64,000 nucleotides of DNA from positions 15,319,579-15,383,578 of the forward strand of contig CM059975.1 of the NCBI GenBank assembly GCA_030490835.1. The letters are read 5' to 3'. The stretch's first letter is position 1. Each line of letters starts with the position of its first letter. The position numbers and the translations under genes are program-made. The stretch is from Annona cherimola. Taxonomy: Eukaryota; Streptophyta; Magnoliopsida; Magnoliales; Annonaceae. The notes beneath the pieces are model-generated. The model searched no databases. It was given only the letters and a program-made list of their open reading frames with translations, and was not told the origin of the DNA. Of the stretch, positions 13,741 through 28,600 are shown piece by piece.

Positions 13741-13984
13741 AATAGTTAATTGAGATAAAACTTAATCTCACTATATAAACAAATGATGTTAAATATAATA
13801 AATATTAAAATCTTAGATTTCAAAGGAAATTACAATTAAGCAGGTTCAACTCTTACACCATAAAAAGTAAATTTTATAAATTCTCCACCAAGTTGATTTA
13901 CGAATTACACAGTCGATACCGACTCAACCATTAGGGTTGTTCGGTTACTCCGCACCGTCACGTGTTTGGCATTAATCCACATTA

Positions 13985-14245
13985 AGGGCGTGTTTGGCAA
14001 CAGTTAGAAAATGTAAGTTAAAACTTTTCAATCTAAAACTTTTCACTTTTCACAACTACCATATTTTTTTATTATTTTTTCACATTTTCCTATACAATTA
14101 TCCTACTTTTCAATCATTTTTACACAACTACTCACACAACTAACCTATCTATTTTAATTTTATCTTCTTTACTCCTAATCGTTACCTCTATCATATCATA
14201 TCATTTGACAACTTTTACTCTTTAAAACTATTCATCATTAATCTC
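13985..14245. repeat. Tourist-like MITE, copy 3, 3' end eroded
   Basis: Left end TTAA-GGGCGTGTTTGGCAAC. The interior AACTTTTCAATCTAAAACTT matches the copy at 27414-27704. The right terminus has decayed after ACTATTCATCATTAATCTCC. Confidence 0.7.
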
Positions 14246-14903
14246 CCGAGACAAGTACGTCTCCCGTCTCCGCTTGACAGGGCTGTCGTTCAGTAAGAAA
14301 CTGTTTCTACTAAGCCATCTTGCTGAATTTATACTCATGCTCTAATCCTAATTATTATTCGCACATCCTTATTTCCGAAAGTTTCGAATTTTGGTTATGC
14401 GAGGGAAGAGGGAAAAAAATTTTCACAACTTTATTCCATTTTCTACTCATTTCTGCTTCATATACCGTTAACGACTCTGAATCCCCAACGCCCGCCCAAA
14501 CGCTTTTGTGGTGGGAAAAACGGAATGAAAATAGGAATTAAAAAAAAAGGCTAAAAAGTAAATGTGTTTATTTTCTGACTACTTTTTTTTCATTTTTACT
14601 CCTATACACTAATTATTTTCTCATATTATTGTTATTACTTTCTATATTTTTATTTTCACTTTACCTCTCCCCCATATCTATTTTATTCCCCATTCCTATA
14701 TTCACCAATCATAAGCAAAGGGTTTATTCGGCCACGTGTTGTTTCCAGGCCCACAAAAATTTTGAACGTATCCAAATAATTTTTTCTTGCCAAATCCCCC
14801 CTCTTGTTAGTGATTATTTTCATTTTTATAGGAAGTCGATAGGCAATCCTTCCCACAGAAGTGCTACAAGTGACGTTGGGCTGTATAACAATGCTAAAAC
14901 AGT

Positions 14904-15450
14904 AAGTGTATTAATAGATCAGGTAGATCGGGCTGAAGCCTAATTTTAATTCTAACACATTTAAAATATCACAATTCCTAATATGTTTGTTAACCCATAA
15001 CTCTTACCCATTTACGACCCATTTAATAAATAAATTAATAGGCTATTAACAAATTCTATAAAGGCTTGCACTCTAACGGACAATGATTAAGCCAAAAAGG
15101 CAAGAGTATTTTCAACGCAGGAGAAACGAAAATGAAGACAAAATTAGGATAGCAGTCGGAAAATAAAAATTTAGTGGCTGAAGGGAAACTTAGCCAGGAA
15201 AACTATTAAAGAGTTTACATTTATATATATATATATAACTTTAATGGATTAAACAATTTGCATAAGCTGAACGGATTACTAAATAGGTTAACAAGTTAAA
15301 AAATATTAACCTTAATCCATTTATTTAATTAAATAGTTGAACATGTTGGCCGATCATAATTCATTTATTTAAAAATTCCAACCCAAATCTATTTATTAAA
15401 TAGATTAGATAAGCGGAATGATGAGTTGACCATGATCATTAACACCCCTA
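14904..15450. repeat. hAT-like non-autonomous element B, copy 1
   Basis: About 547 bp, collinear with 47984-48518. Shared blocks are TAATAGATCAGG near the start, GGCAAGAGTATTTTCAACGC, TTTACATTTATATATATATA, and an end reading AACACCCCTA. The two copies differ by many substitutions, so both are old. No ORF remains. Confidence 0.75.
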
Positions 15451-15718
15451 CCCAGCTCTAAAAATTAAAATACTGTGGAACGGCAGAAAGCAAGTAAGCT
15501 GCCTGCAAAAGGGGAGCATAACTGACGGTAAGATCGTATTGATTTCGTGTGCAAGTGCAACCAAATGAAGGCGCCCTGCAGACGATAGAATATGGATATA
15601 ATATTTTGGTTGGCTTTTGTGAATGCAAAAATGTTACGTGTTCTCAGCGAAATCGAATAGAGAATACAAGTGAGGAACAAACTGGATTGGGCAGGCAAAT
15701 TCCAATGGCTGAGGACGG

Positions 15719-18700
15719 CTATAATATTCTCCGCTCTCTAAGATAAATATATATAATAAAAAATGCTGCTACTCCGCCAACGATGATGCCCGCTGTCGTT
15801 AGCCAAAAAGCCCACTGCACCAAGCAGAGAGAAAGAGTTGGTAAAAAATAGAGACCATGCACAGATGGAGGGGAGCGGACTTGAGAGAGAGGGGGTGAGA
15901 GAGGAGTTGGGCTTGTACCACATGCTGTTCAAGGTAGGACTTCAAGTTCATCCCAAATATACCTGGAGCCAAGATTGTAAGATAACTATGACAATTGTGT
16001 TCTACCATTAGTAACAGGTCATAACTGACTGTAACAGTGAGTGAACTTGATCAGAAGTTTCTTTTCCTAAATAAGAAAATTGAAGCATAAATAACATAAT
16101 GGACACATCAATGTTTATTGCAAGAAATCTTGGATCTGGAATGTTAAAGTTTCTTGAAGGTCAAAATTGCTAATGGCTATGTTGTCTAAAGGCTCTCTCT
16201 CTACAAGTTCAACCACTCAAATCACTATGCCTGTTCAGCAACAAGGGTAGTAAAGGGAGGAAAGAAGAGGGTTTGTTAAGAGAGAAAAAAAAATCACTCA
16301 AATCACTATGCCTGTTCGGCAACAACGGCAAAGGGAGGAAAAGAGGAGGAAAAATCCAAAGAAAGGGTGGAAAAGAAAGATATGTTTAAAAACAGGATTA
16401 AAGAAATTAAAGATAAAGAGTAGAGTCAAAAATAGAGTAATGACGAAAAATGGATGGAAGGCTCTTGGGGAAGGAATCCAAAGAAAGGGTGGAAAAGAAA
16501 GATATGCTAAAAAACACAAATCACTATGCCTGTCTGGCAACGAGGGCAAAGGCAGGAAAAGAGGAGGAAAAATCCAAAGGGTGGAAAAGAAAGATGTGTT
16601 AAAAAACAGGATCAAAGTGAATAAAAATAAAATAATTACTTTTTATTAAAGATAAAGAGTAGTGTTAAAAATAGAATAATGACGAAAATGGAAGGTTCTT
16701 GGGGAAGGTAAATGAAACATCAATTGGAAAGTAGGAAGGCAGGAAAAGAGATTTCCTCCTCAACATTACCAATCACAATCAAAATTAACAGTTCAAGTCA
16801 CATTCCAGCTCCAAATGCATGGGACCGCCTTTACAACTTTTTGGTATATAATAATTCGGATATGGTGTAGTTGGGACTTTGGAAAAAAAAATTTATGGCT
16901 CCTCTAGGTCTCTTCCAGTGCAGTTTTCCTATTCTCGAAAGGGGAAATTTTCAATTGGGTCTTCCAAACTAACACCTGAATCAGTGTAAAAAGTATGGCA
17001 AAATGTTTCAGTGTGTGGTGCTAGCAGCATGGACCTACTCCCAACAACACTAATTCCCTATTGTTACTTATCTTCCTATAAAAACACTCATTATTTTGTC
17101 TTTTTATTCACTTTATGGCCAACATCCTCCCCTAGGAAAATTAGCTAATAACAAAGTTTCTTTTCCATTTTCAAAGGAAAATTTCGTTTCCTCAAAACAA
17201 AGCAGGAAAGAGGATAAGGATATTTCAATTATTCAATAACCAACATTTGTCCATAATTTATGGAGAAGAATATACCAGCCACCAGGGCACCCACTGCAAC
17301 ACAAAATGTTCCAACCTGGAGAAGCAATTCCACTCTGCTTACTTCTAGCCTCCTTGAGCTGAAAACCACAAATAAAAAGTTCCCAGATGTGAAAAAATTG
17401 CTGAGCAGTAACAAGGTGCGTGATAGACACATAAGTTCGTAGTTTTGGCAAAAACACTACATTTTTGTAAAGCTCAGAAATACTGCCTTAGTGCATAATT
17501 GTGTTTGGGTTCAATTTGTAATAAATTCATGCACATGATTATACAGGCACTGGATATGAAAAGATAATTTGTTTGTAGAGACTTCATGATAAAAATAAAA
17601 ATAAAAATGAAATGGTACGATCTAAAGACGACAAGGTGGAAACTGTTGTACATGGGTTTGTAGACCTCATGGTGAACAATTCATTGTACAATATAGACCA
17701 AAAGGTGAAAACTGTTTCATTTCTTGCATTGGAACGAAATTGATAATTTATGAAAATTGTTGTTTCTTTCATTGGAATGAAATTGATAATTTAAGTACCA
17801 AAAAGTAGATCTATGGCTGGAAGCATTGGGAACTGAAACATCTATTTAAAAACTATCAGAAAGATGATGCACTAATCTAACAATTGAGGAAATAAAACCG
17901 ATACAAAAACATCAAAAATGAAATGATAAAAAAAAATCAAAGAGACCTGAGGTTTACAGCAATGGAATCCTCCATTTCCCTCGCAGAATCTAAGAGTCTT
18001 TCTGCATGGCCATGACAAGATTCACATCTGCAAAAGCATCACTAAGTTAATGGGTTCGCATCTGACATCCCCTTGAAATTGCATATTGACCGCGCACTAT
18101 ATTCATAATGATAAGATCTCCAATGAACAAAGGTTTTGTCTGCCCCAAAAAACAACTTTGTACCTTAACTGAATAGCCGCTCTCTTCATGGATATTTCAT
18201 CTATCATGTGGCTGTGGCTATCATCTGTTGGTGTAATTAACAAGTGGGAATATCTTTGGTTCCTATTTCTCTGTTTATTGCATTTTTTAATAGTTAGTTG
18301 CAATATATGGCTTCCATTTTGCTGTCATAAAATGCACTTACTAGTTTTCAAAAAATTGTGATATCATAATATTGATTTTGAGCACATCATAAGGCCACTA
18401 AGGGCCTGTTTTGTAAGAGGAAAAGGGAGAGAAAAATGGAATTTAGAGAAGGAAAGAAAAGGGATGGCTCTCATGTGGGAGGTGGTCATAACTAAATTTC
18501 AGGTCCACAGAGAAAGTAAATAATAAGGAATAAGATAGGCTCTCATGTCAGAGGTGGTCATAATAAATTTCAGGTCCATTATAAGGGTCGTTAAAAAAAA
18601 ATTTAAAAAAAAAAAGAGGAGGAAAAAAGTACTTCCTTGACCTCACCACTAAACAAGTCCTAAGTCAATTTGTCAATGGAGTTGTCTAAAGCATCAAGAA

Positions 18701-19610
18701 TCTACCACATTCTGCCCCTCAAATACTTAGTCAATATCATTAATAGATCTTCGCATTTCAAAACTGCTGTCATATTTTGATAAATTTCATGTGCTTATAA
18801 AGATCTCTTTGACAGGTATACTTATCAATTGTTTATTATATAGTTTTAGCATCCAAAACCAACTGGTGGTGATATTGCATAGAGGCTATAGCATCTAGGC
18901 AAATGACACATTGCATGAATTTAAAGAGATGACAGCAGGTTACTTGAGTATTCAAGAATATGAGTATCAAAAATCAATACCTTTGTAAATAGTTTTCAAG
19001 TAGCATTTCTATTTCTTCCTCCTCTTCTGCACATGGAAATTTGAATGAGTAAGCAGCGTGAACGATGGATACAGGATAAGTAAACAACAATTATAAATAC
19101 AATGAACGGAGCAGGAGAAAATGCTAGGATTTATGTTTGTTGTCATTATTGGTATGAAATATAATAACAATACCAGCGCTAAAAACTTGGAAGCATTTAC
19201 ACATGTATTTTCGCTCTAGCAAGAAGGTTCACTTCTTGCACTTTTATCCTTTCCTGTCTTTCAAATGTAGTTTTTTATATTGTGAAGTTTCTTTTATAGA
19301 TAGATAAGACAAAATATACCTCGAAAATTTTACCCCTCCATGTCAATTTTCCTTTGTTTTCTCTTTCTTCTTCTCCTCTACTCTGTTTTGTCATTTTCTT
19401 GGTGCCCTTCAGATCCTCAAATCTCCCTCCCTCACTCACTTTCCCTTCAGATCCTATCTCCCTCCCTCTCCCTTCAGATCCTCAAATCTCCCTCCCTTAC
19501 CCTTCAGCTCCCTCTCTCCCTCCCTAGTTCTATTCATCAGATCTCTTGCCTGTCTCATGACATTGTCAAATGCTAATGCCAGCACTGGTAACACTGTCCC
19601 TACTTGGACC

Positions 19611-19655
<45 letters not shown>

Positions 19656-22600
19656 ATTCTCTTATATAAATAATTTTTTTTATTAGATCTCTTACAGGTC
19701 TCATGACTTTGACAACGTCAATTGTGAAAACTGATAACTCCATCACTACCTGTATCACTACACTCAAACATTGATTCCCAAAATGCACAAGGACTCTTAC
19801 CAATAGTACTTTTCAGAGTCTCACTGACTGGTATACGTGGCCAAGAAAACTAGAAAACGCGAACAAGGATTCTGTCAAATTCAGAAGATCCATCCTACTT
19901 TGATGTGGGTGATGCATTGCCATACATCACATGTGTAAATCAGCATGCTGTATTCACCGAATTGGATACTTCCAACTTACAGTAAGTGAGAACTCTAGCT
20001 CTTTGACAGTTTTCAATCAGATGAATCAAGAAATGGTGCTTGGTTCCCTGAGATTGTGATGAAAATAGAAAGCAATATTTCAAATCTGTCTATTCTAGGC
20101 GCAAAAATCTTGTAAAAAGGAAATAATCCTAGGATATTTAAGATATTTTATTGTAATATTTTTGCTATTTTTGAAAGATATTAGAAGATTCCTAGGATAT
20201 TTTAGAATCTGTTTAAAATAAGTATGTATCTATTTTAGGTTTACTTTCTTAAGAAGTTTACTTAAAATATACAATTTCCTTTTCTAGAAAGATTTCATCT
20301 TTAATAATTTGCTAAGATTATGTGGTATGTTCACCTATAAATACAACCCTTGTAAGCTCTAAAGAGGCATCGGTTTTGAGAATTATAAAGAAGTGTTTCT
20401 CAGGTTTTCCCCTCTACTTCTCTTTTCTTATCCTTCCCATTATTCTTCTACTTTTTCTATCTTCTTTCTTCACTTCTCATCTCTCTAGAGGTTCCTTCAT
20501 CTTTCTTCTATCTTCCTCTTCACCCATCCTACATCAGATTGGTTTCAAGAAAATGAGAGCTGAGCAGAAGAAAGACTAGAAAAATGCAATCAGAATTTTT
20601 ATGCTTGATGCCTGGATTATAAATGTGAATTTTCCCAAATGACCGCTAAGCAGGCTGAGATGTAGTTTGAGTGAGTGCGTGATAGAATCATTGGCACTTG
20701 GTGAAACAATGTTTGGAGTATTCCCTGAATTATGACTTATTACCACTATTTTCCACTTAATGATCTATTGGGGGCAAATTTGGAACATGCACATGCAGTC
20801 GGTGCCAGTGCTATTCCCAACACTGATGCCATGAGAACAATCAGGTTTGAATTTAAGATGTATTCATTATTTGGATCTTAATAAAGATTCGATGCATGTA
20901 TGAATACCTTCAGCAATCTGCTTTTCAATTGGGACAGAGCACTCCAACTCATAATTTCCCTTGTTGATGGTGCAATCTCTTCCCATGATGCAGATGCGCC
21001 GAATTTCATTGGGATCTTCTAAAAGATCAAGAAGCATCTGTTTAAGAGCACCTGCTCGTGAACCCAACTCAACCTGTACCATGGAAACATCAACAAGGAG
21101 AAGTTATCAAATGCCACAAAATTCAAGGCCATTGAAATTCTATGATAGAAGAAAAGTAAATGTATAAAATACCAGATTTTGTTTACTAAGGCGTAGCTGC
21201 TCTAAAACATCAGCTGTTAACCGCACTGGCAGAACTTCAAGTAATGCTTCAACCTATAACCAAAAAAGGCAATATAAATAGTTACATCATTTGCTCCAGT
21301 CAAAGAGAAATATTATCAGTCCTAAGGACCTAAAGAGCCTTCAGTTGTCCATAATGGTCTAAAACTGACAATCCTGCAGACCCTACATGAACTTTCACTT
21401 TTCAGGCTTATCCACCGGTTGCTCACTAATCAGTTTCTTGAAGTACAATTAGTCAAGTGTGACTATGAAGAAGCAAAGGAAAGATCATGTACTTCCTCAA
21501 TCCCCATGCAGAAAAACGGATATCATCAAGAAGCACAGGCAACTAATACATAGATCTCCATGGCTGTATGGGTAACAAATGATGACTTTGCATGCTTGTT
21601 CCATCAATCTGTACACACTCATAATATTGATCAATATATTGTTTTTGTAACTTTCCATGTATGAGAAATGACTAGGGGTAGAGAACAAATCAGTATTCTA
21701 TTTATCAAGTATATCAAATTAACAGAAGTGCACTGTTGATCAGGAATCCCAACATCATCTGGTGTCATGAAGTACATTGTTGATATGTCTCAATACATCA
21801 TGGCATAATGTGTTAGGTTTTTCTCAGCTCTTACAGCATCAGCCAATGCATGAAACATTGATGTGCATCAAAACTCACAATCAATTGGGAAACATCAAGA
21901 AAAAGTGCAGCCTGAAAGTGTTTTGAATCTCCTTTATATATAAAATGGTAGATAAGCTGAACCAACCAAAATTGTAGGCTAGATATACAGAATCTATGAA
22001 AATTTACATACATGCTGGAATCTCACGCATAGAGCATCATATAACAAAGTATAGTTGTTTGTGTATATATCATAAATCTTTATTGTAAGTGCCACAAATT
22101 CACCTTCCAAAATTATTTCACAATCTATGCCCACTGATACCATCAATTGCAATTACCACATGCAGAACTTTTCTCCTTGGAAAACATAAGGAAATCTCAA
22201 GCTTCATTTCATCTTGATTAGCCAAGAACCTAAAACTTTTTCTGAGTCGTCTGAACAATAGAAATGATTTAAATGGAGAAATCATTATTAGAGACATTAC
22301 TAAATCCATATGCAGTCAATTTCAATTTGCTTCTTTTGCCTATACCTTTTATCTAAATTATAGATAATTAAACTTGAACTATCTTCTATTCAAACAGGAC
22401 ATGTAATTTTACCACCCTGTGATCTCCACAACTTGCTTTAATGGAAGTGACCTAACAAGTTATATCAGGAATTGCAATGCATGAATCATTGGCCATAGAG
22501 AACCTCTGGCTGGCAATAATCACTATTTCTCTATAGTAAGCAGATTATAATAGTGTGTGATGAGGCATGAATGCTGTTGTTGTTGTTTAATATTATAAAT

Positions 22601-25600
22601 AATAATAATTATTTCAACATGATATTTTGATCAGATCTAACTAGGAGTTCTCCATATTGATTATCTGGTCAACATTATCAGTTTTGCGTATCATCCATAA
22701 AACAATATGGTGAAAAACGATAATGTGTATTTTCCTACTGTGTCAGTTTTATCTTACTATAAAATTGATATCATCAATCAGAAATTATTTGACATGAGAG
22801 AGATCGATCATCAATCGAGGGAAGTTGCTGGGAGATGTTGGAAGCTAGCTTAACGGCTGATGAATTTCCAATCAGCAACAGAGGATGACCATTTCTTGGA
22901 TTCTTTGTTGGCAATGGTGAGATAGAATTCAGTGGCGAGTTTCAGCACCAGATTTGAAGATGGTTGACTACAACCATAGCTGACACAATTTTAGCAAAGG
23001 CAGTTCTCACCTGCAGCAACAACATGAGGCACACCATGATTGATTTTTTATGGTTACCTCTTCAGCACCAGATTTTTTCAAGGAGACTGCTGTGGGGGAA
23101 GATATTCGAGGTCGAATGTTGTTTCTTCATCCCCGATCTGTTGGTCGGCTTCAATCTCTCAATCATTGATCACTAGTGGATGCAGTGGGAGGCAGCTATA
23201 GCTGCCATAAAAATTGGGCAAAGTTGAAGATAGCGATGGCAGGCGTAACAATTGAGGAAAATGAAAATTGGCTGCCATACAGTGCTTCAATAGTATGTCG
23301 ATAGTTGTGCACATGCAACACATGTTTGCATGAGTAGAGCCATCCTTTCACCTTGAAAATTTTTAAATCAATTAGTTTACATTATATATTTTAATGCATT
23401 TTATGTTATCTTTATTATATTTTATTTTAAAAATTTTCAATTGTACTGATAAAATCAATAATATCTCCAGTAAAATGATTCTATATATGTAGCTCAATCA
23501 ATAAATTGAATTTTATCGATAAGGAGAACACTAGTACCAACTCACTAAAATAGTGAATTTCCTCAGAATTATTCTTACAGCATCTTAAATCAAATTAGTT
23601 TATAATTGTCCCTTAATGATAGCAATAAATAATTTAAACATTAGATAAGTTCAAGACAAGCAAATGCTTCATGAAGGGCACAAGGCGAATCAATAATAAC
23701 CTTAGCCAACCTGGATTATAGTCTTTGATCATTTCTTTGCAAATATTCAAATGAATACAAATAACCTAAATACAGGTTTCTTCTATTTCAAAGAAAAATA
23801 AATAATAGAATATTCTATTAAAGGCAGAGAATTCTAAAAAATCACATGAAATGTATGAGATAGAAGTCATAACAATTTTATAAGAAAATCTACTGTGTTC
23901 CATACCTTTGGTTCTATGTCCATTAACCTTTGCTCCAAGCCCTGTATCCTTGAAATCAAGGCGGCTTCTACAACCTAGCATAACAATTTGCAAATCCATC
24001 AACATAATAAGATTGTTTAGTTTGTTCAACAGGTATAAACATGAAAAGGGTTAAGCAACACTGATTTCTAGAGACAATCATACACACAAATAATGAAAAC
24101 TAAATGAGGTAACCATGTTGGCAAAGTCTTTAAACCCAAGATGAACAGACACTAGGCCTGAAGAGTCTTTGCCATTGAAACACATTACTTGATGAATCAA
24201 CTTGGAGATGCAGACTAGAGGTTATGGCAGGATGTCATAGAGGTAACATGTGGAGAGGAAATTTGATGATGATTTTGATTTCCACAATAACTTCAAGAGC
24301 AAACAGGTGAAAATGAGGCCTTGTCTATTCAGCTGGATGAAGGATATTGGGATAGACTATGGATTAATAAGTCGCATCAAGTACTGTCTCTCAAATACAT
24401 ATCCCCTCAAAATATGACAATAATACCCTTGGACAAATATTAAGAAGAAAAACAATAAGATACCCTACTTGCTGCACTATTGTCATAATGAAAAGGAACT
24501 CCATGCCTACCATCAAGCACATCAATATGTAAGAAACGTCCCTTTAAGTGTTCAGTAACTTGGATTTTCTACCAAGGAAAAAAATTTCAAATTTCATAAA
24601 ATTCATGATAAACAAAAACTACAATCGGAATGTTCTCTGTCCCCATATGTCAACTGCACTCCCATTTTTTTAATACCTACAAGTTCATATTAAATTAGGC
24701 AAATTTTGATCCATACTCATCACAAATTTTCCGATCAACTCAACAGATACATTCTCGACTACTCCAAGCAAAAAAAAAAAACAAAACAAAACAAAACAAA
24801 ACCAAGCAGAAAAAAAAAAGATATTTCAAGATTTGATTTTTTGGGTTTTTATCAAATGCACCCAGGTGCACTTAGCCTCAATACACCCAGGTGTATTTAA
24901 CCTATTTTTTATTTTTTTCAAAATTTTTTTATATAATTGTTAATCTAAGTGTATTTAATATATGTATCAAATTTTACCATTTTTGGAGATTTTAAGGTTT
25001 TTTTGGATTTTTTAAAATCAATGGCATTTTCATATTATGAGAATGCCACCCCAAAAAATCTAAAAATTTCTAAAAATGGTAAAATTTGATACATATTAAA
25101 TACACTTAGATTAAAAGTTGTACACAAAAATTTAAAAAAAAAAATTTGCACCGGGGTGCACTGTATTGGGATCCTTAATCTTTTTTGCAAATAATGACTG
25201 TCATGGACCTAGACATACCACTTCAAATTCAGAAGGGTTTATAACCAACAGCTTCTAAACAGGAATATCTCATCAGAGATAAAGGATATAGCTCAGTTAC
25301 CTCAAGTTCAAATGGCATGCATGGTACTCCATTCATGCTTTTTGGGTTTAAGCGAGGCAACAATGACTCCAGAAAAGCTTTCCCTCCTTTACTACACACA
25401 CACACACACAAAAAGGAAAATGCCAAATTTAGCTAAGGCATTTATCTTTTAGTCAGATTAAAGGAAATAACAGAATTTATGCTAGTGAAGAATCCTGTAC
25501 TAGCAAAACAATTTATTACTAACCGGTTATAATCAAATACAAGGACACGTTCTTGCATTGCGATTGCACGTAAAGAGCCAAAATTTAATAAAATAGCCTG

Positions 25601-28600
25601 TTCACGTACCTGTTGCAGAATAGCAGTAAAAATGAAATTTAAAATTAATCTTTACAAGAGGTTAATGTTAGCTTATTTATAATGAAAATGATGCACACTG
25701 TTGAACCAATTTTGAAAGACTGAAGTGACATTTTGACTTTTCAACCGCTGTAACAATTGAGAGTCATACTTTTTGGAATGAAGCCATGACCTTTTTGTAC
25801 ATCCATGCTTTTCAAGATACTTGATTCGAGAAGAAATAAAAGAGAAATGACTTTGCAAGTCATCCAAGTGAACTTTCGATTAGCTCACTTTCTAATGTTA
25901 GCTTGTGCATGAGATGCAAAAAATGCTCATAAAAAACCTATAAAGGGACCATCAAAGTAGTTCATTGCATAAGAAATCATATGCGTCTTGGCAGGAAGAT
26001 ATATTTCCAAGTTGTTCTGCTCAAGGGGGGAAATGTAGACAGTTGGATCTTCACAAAGTCTACAAGATTTATAAGTTTATAATTGATTTAAATTCTTGAA
26101 CAAAATAAAACAGATGACTAATACAGTACTAAGCTGGTACAAAGAAGAAATCAAACAATCCTCCATGCTCCTCTCTACCATCATATCATATAACTGAACT
26201 ATAACATAACACAAGAAAAATACTAGCAGAATGAGCAGAGACAGTGTTACCAGCAAAGAAGGCATTGAATTCATCAACCACAAGGATGGATCAACACTCC
26301 TAATATCCCGAGGACGAAGACCTGAAGACAGAAAACAATAGAAAATTAAAAAAATAAAAAACAGACGCAGAAAAAAGCTTATTCTTTCATTATTCCAACA
26401 GTAATCCTAATAGCACATTTAGCATCATTGAGATAGCAAACGGATGATGAGAAGTCATCCAACTAGTACAATGTGGCAGCCCCGTCCTGTACTGTAGTTG
26501 CAATAAAACCTCGGTAAGGCACCAAATTCAAGCAAGTCATACACAAGCTTTCAAAAACGTCATTTAGAAATTCATTACTAAAAAAGTACCTGGAACAAGC
26601 CCCCCACTAATGCAGTTTCTATGGAGGCCATGATATGCACAACCTTAACTCCAATTTCAGAGAGGATGTTTCCATTATTCAAACTCTTACCACCATCATT
26701 TTCATTTCTTCTTTGTACCCGTGCATTACAGAGGTTTGGAGACTTAGATTGAAGTGCTATTGAAGGTCATAGAATAGTATTCCAACTCGTTTTCCAAAAT
26801 GGACAAGATGATAAACAAGAGGCAAGTCATCCCTCCTTTCCTTACATACCTTCCTTGCGAAGCATTGTAAAAGTAATACCCAAGCTGACAGTGCACAACT
26901 TCTTTGCCAGCCAATCACAAAGAGAAAATTTCCGTCTTTCTTTAAGAAATTTTAACATAAGAAAAGGAGGTTTGAATTTGTCTTCCAAGCTGACAGTGCA
27001 AAATTTCATTGCCAGACAATTCTATCAAGAAACCTTCCATCTCCATCTTGGAGCGATTGTAACATAATAAAAAGATGTTCAAACTTCAAATAGAATGGAT
27101 CATCCAATTTTTCTTCAGCCCATATTAAGCTGATGGGGATGTGGTTCTTTCAGCAAACAGCCAAAAGCGACCACCGCAGACCACAAATCAATCAAGACCT
27201 TGATCCAGTTCACATTCTTCGGAACCAAAGAATACTTCGAAATGAGGTTTCAGCCTTCTATTCATGCCATACTCACTTTTTTTTCCTTTCTTTTTCTTTT
27301 TTTTTTTTTTTTCCTTTCGGCAGTTCATTTTAGAGTGCAATATGACACATCTGGAGGTTAGAAACTCAAGCAGCTGCCATGCGAGAAACCAGAGTTTCAA
27401 GACATTTCATTAAGGGTGTGTTTGTTTCGAATATAAATATGTCAACCAAAACTTTTCAATCTAAAACTTTTCACTATCCATAACTACTCTATTTTTTTAT
27501 TATTTCTTCACATTTTCCTATACAAACTACCTTACTTTTCAATCATTTCTACACAACTATCCATACAACTAACCTATCTATTTTAACTTTATTCTCTTTA
27601 CTTCTCATCATTACTCCTATTATATCACATCATTTTCTATCAATGTGACAACTTCTACCTCAAAAACTTTTCATCAAAAGTTTTAATCCCAACCAAACAC
27701 ACCCTAAAGCTTAGTAAGAAACAGAAATGATTCAGATCTAACTGACTGCTTTCTACCATCCCGCTAGCAGCCTCCCATGTCAGCCATAAGGGCCATAAGC
27801 ATTGTGTTATATAGTCTTTCTGTTTTGCTTATATACTCCTTTATGGAAAATAAGATTTCAAGATTTATCAGGTGGAAGTATGGCACTACTTTATAACACA
27901 TTAACATCCAAACTAACAGTGCAGTGGATTGGTCGGTCAATAATGTAACAACAGAAAACTTCGCTGTGACAGATTAAGTGAAAACAAATCACAGATATCC
28001 CATATTAAATGAAGTAATGAATTTAGCAACAAAAAAAATTTCACAACCTGCTTCAGATGGCAGTGCTTACCACTAGACTTCAACAAATGCCGTCTGTTGA
28101 TTGTTTTCTTGGACATCATCCCATCTGAATTCACTTCTATTACCTAACAGCACAAGAAGAATAAGAAGACGGTACCCGCTGTCCTGTTGGAAGCATAAGA
28201 ACATGCAACGTAATATGGGACCAACATATTGGTAACACTGGCGATTTCATTTACTGACTATGTTTTACTTATCAGAACTATAAGAGCTTGAAACCTAGCG
28301 AGTAACAAGATTTGCAACGATTGGTTTACACTTACTCTCACTAGCATAGCGGGAACAACCAACAGAAAATCTTGACTTCAAATTGTTTCATATTGGCAAG
28401 CGGATCAACAACATTATAACCCGGAAAGCCAAACTGCCAAAGTAAGCACCACGACTGTCTATCAGCCTCTGTAAAAAGCACAGAGGCACATTGGGACCTC
28501 AATACAAGCAAGAAACACATGCTCCAAGTGAAGGATAGTGTCCGCGCTTCCAAAGTTGCATCTTGTTCCATCAGAATGTCTTGAACTTCATAATTTGACT

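Larger units (their letters stand above)
13236..15718. other. Spacer between the SAAL1-like gene and the Mg channel gene
   Basis: Contains the 5' leader and promoter side of the SAAL1-like gene and the 3' side of the Mg channel gene. It is mostly filled by repeats: family A copy 2 (about 13290-13740), a truncated Tourist-like MITE (about 13985-14245) and an element at 14904-15450. The short ORFs are low-complexity and none resembles a protein family. Confidence 0.6.

Noticed and set aside
16308..16649. 113-codon frame, Lys/Arg-rich
   Set aside because: Produced by purine-rich direct repeats inside an intron of the Mg channel gene.
20322..20579. 85-codon frame with a hydrophobic middle
   Set aside because: Lies in the pyrimidine-rich R-U5 part of the LTR remnant; hydrophobicity follows from T-rich codons.
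26600..27240. Intron stretch with a repeated CCAAGCTGACAGTGCA motif, possibly retroelement-derived
   Set aside because: Several frames look weakly protein-like on the minus strand but all have stops and none matches a family I can name.
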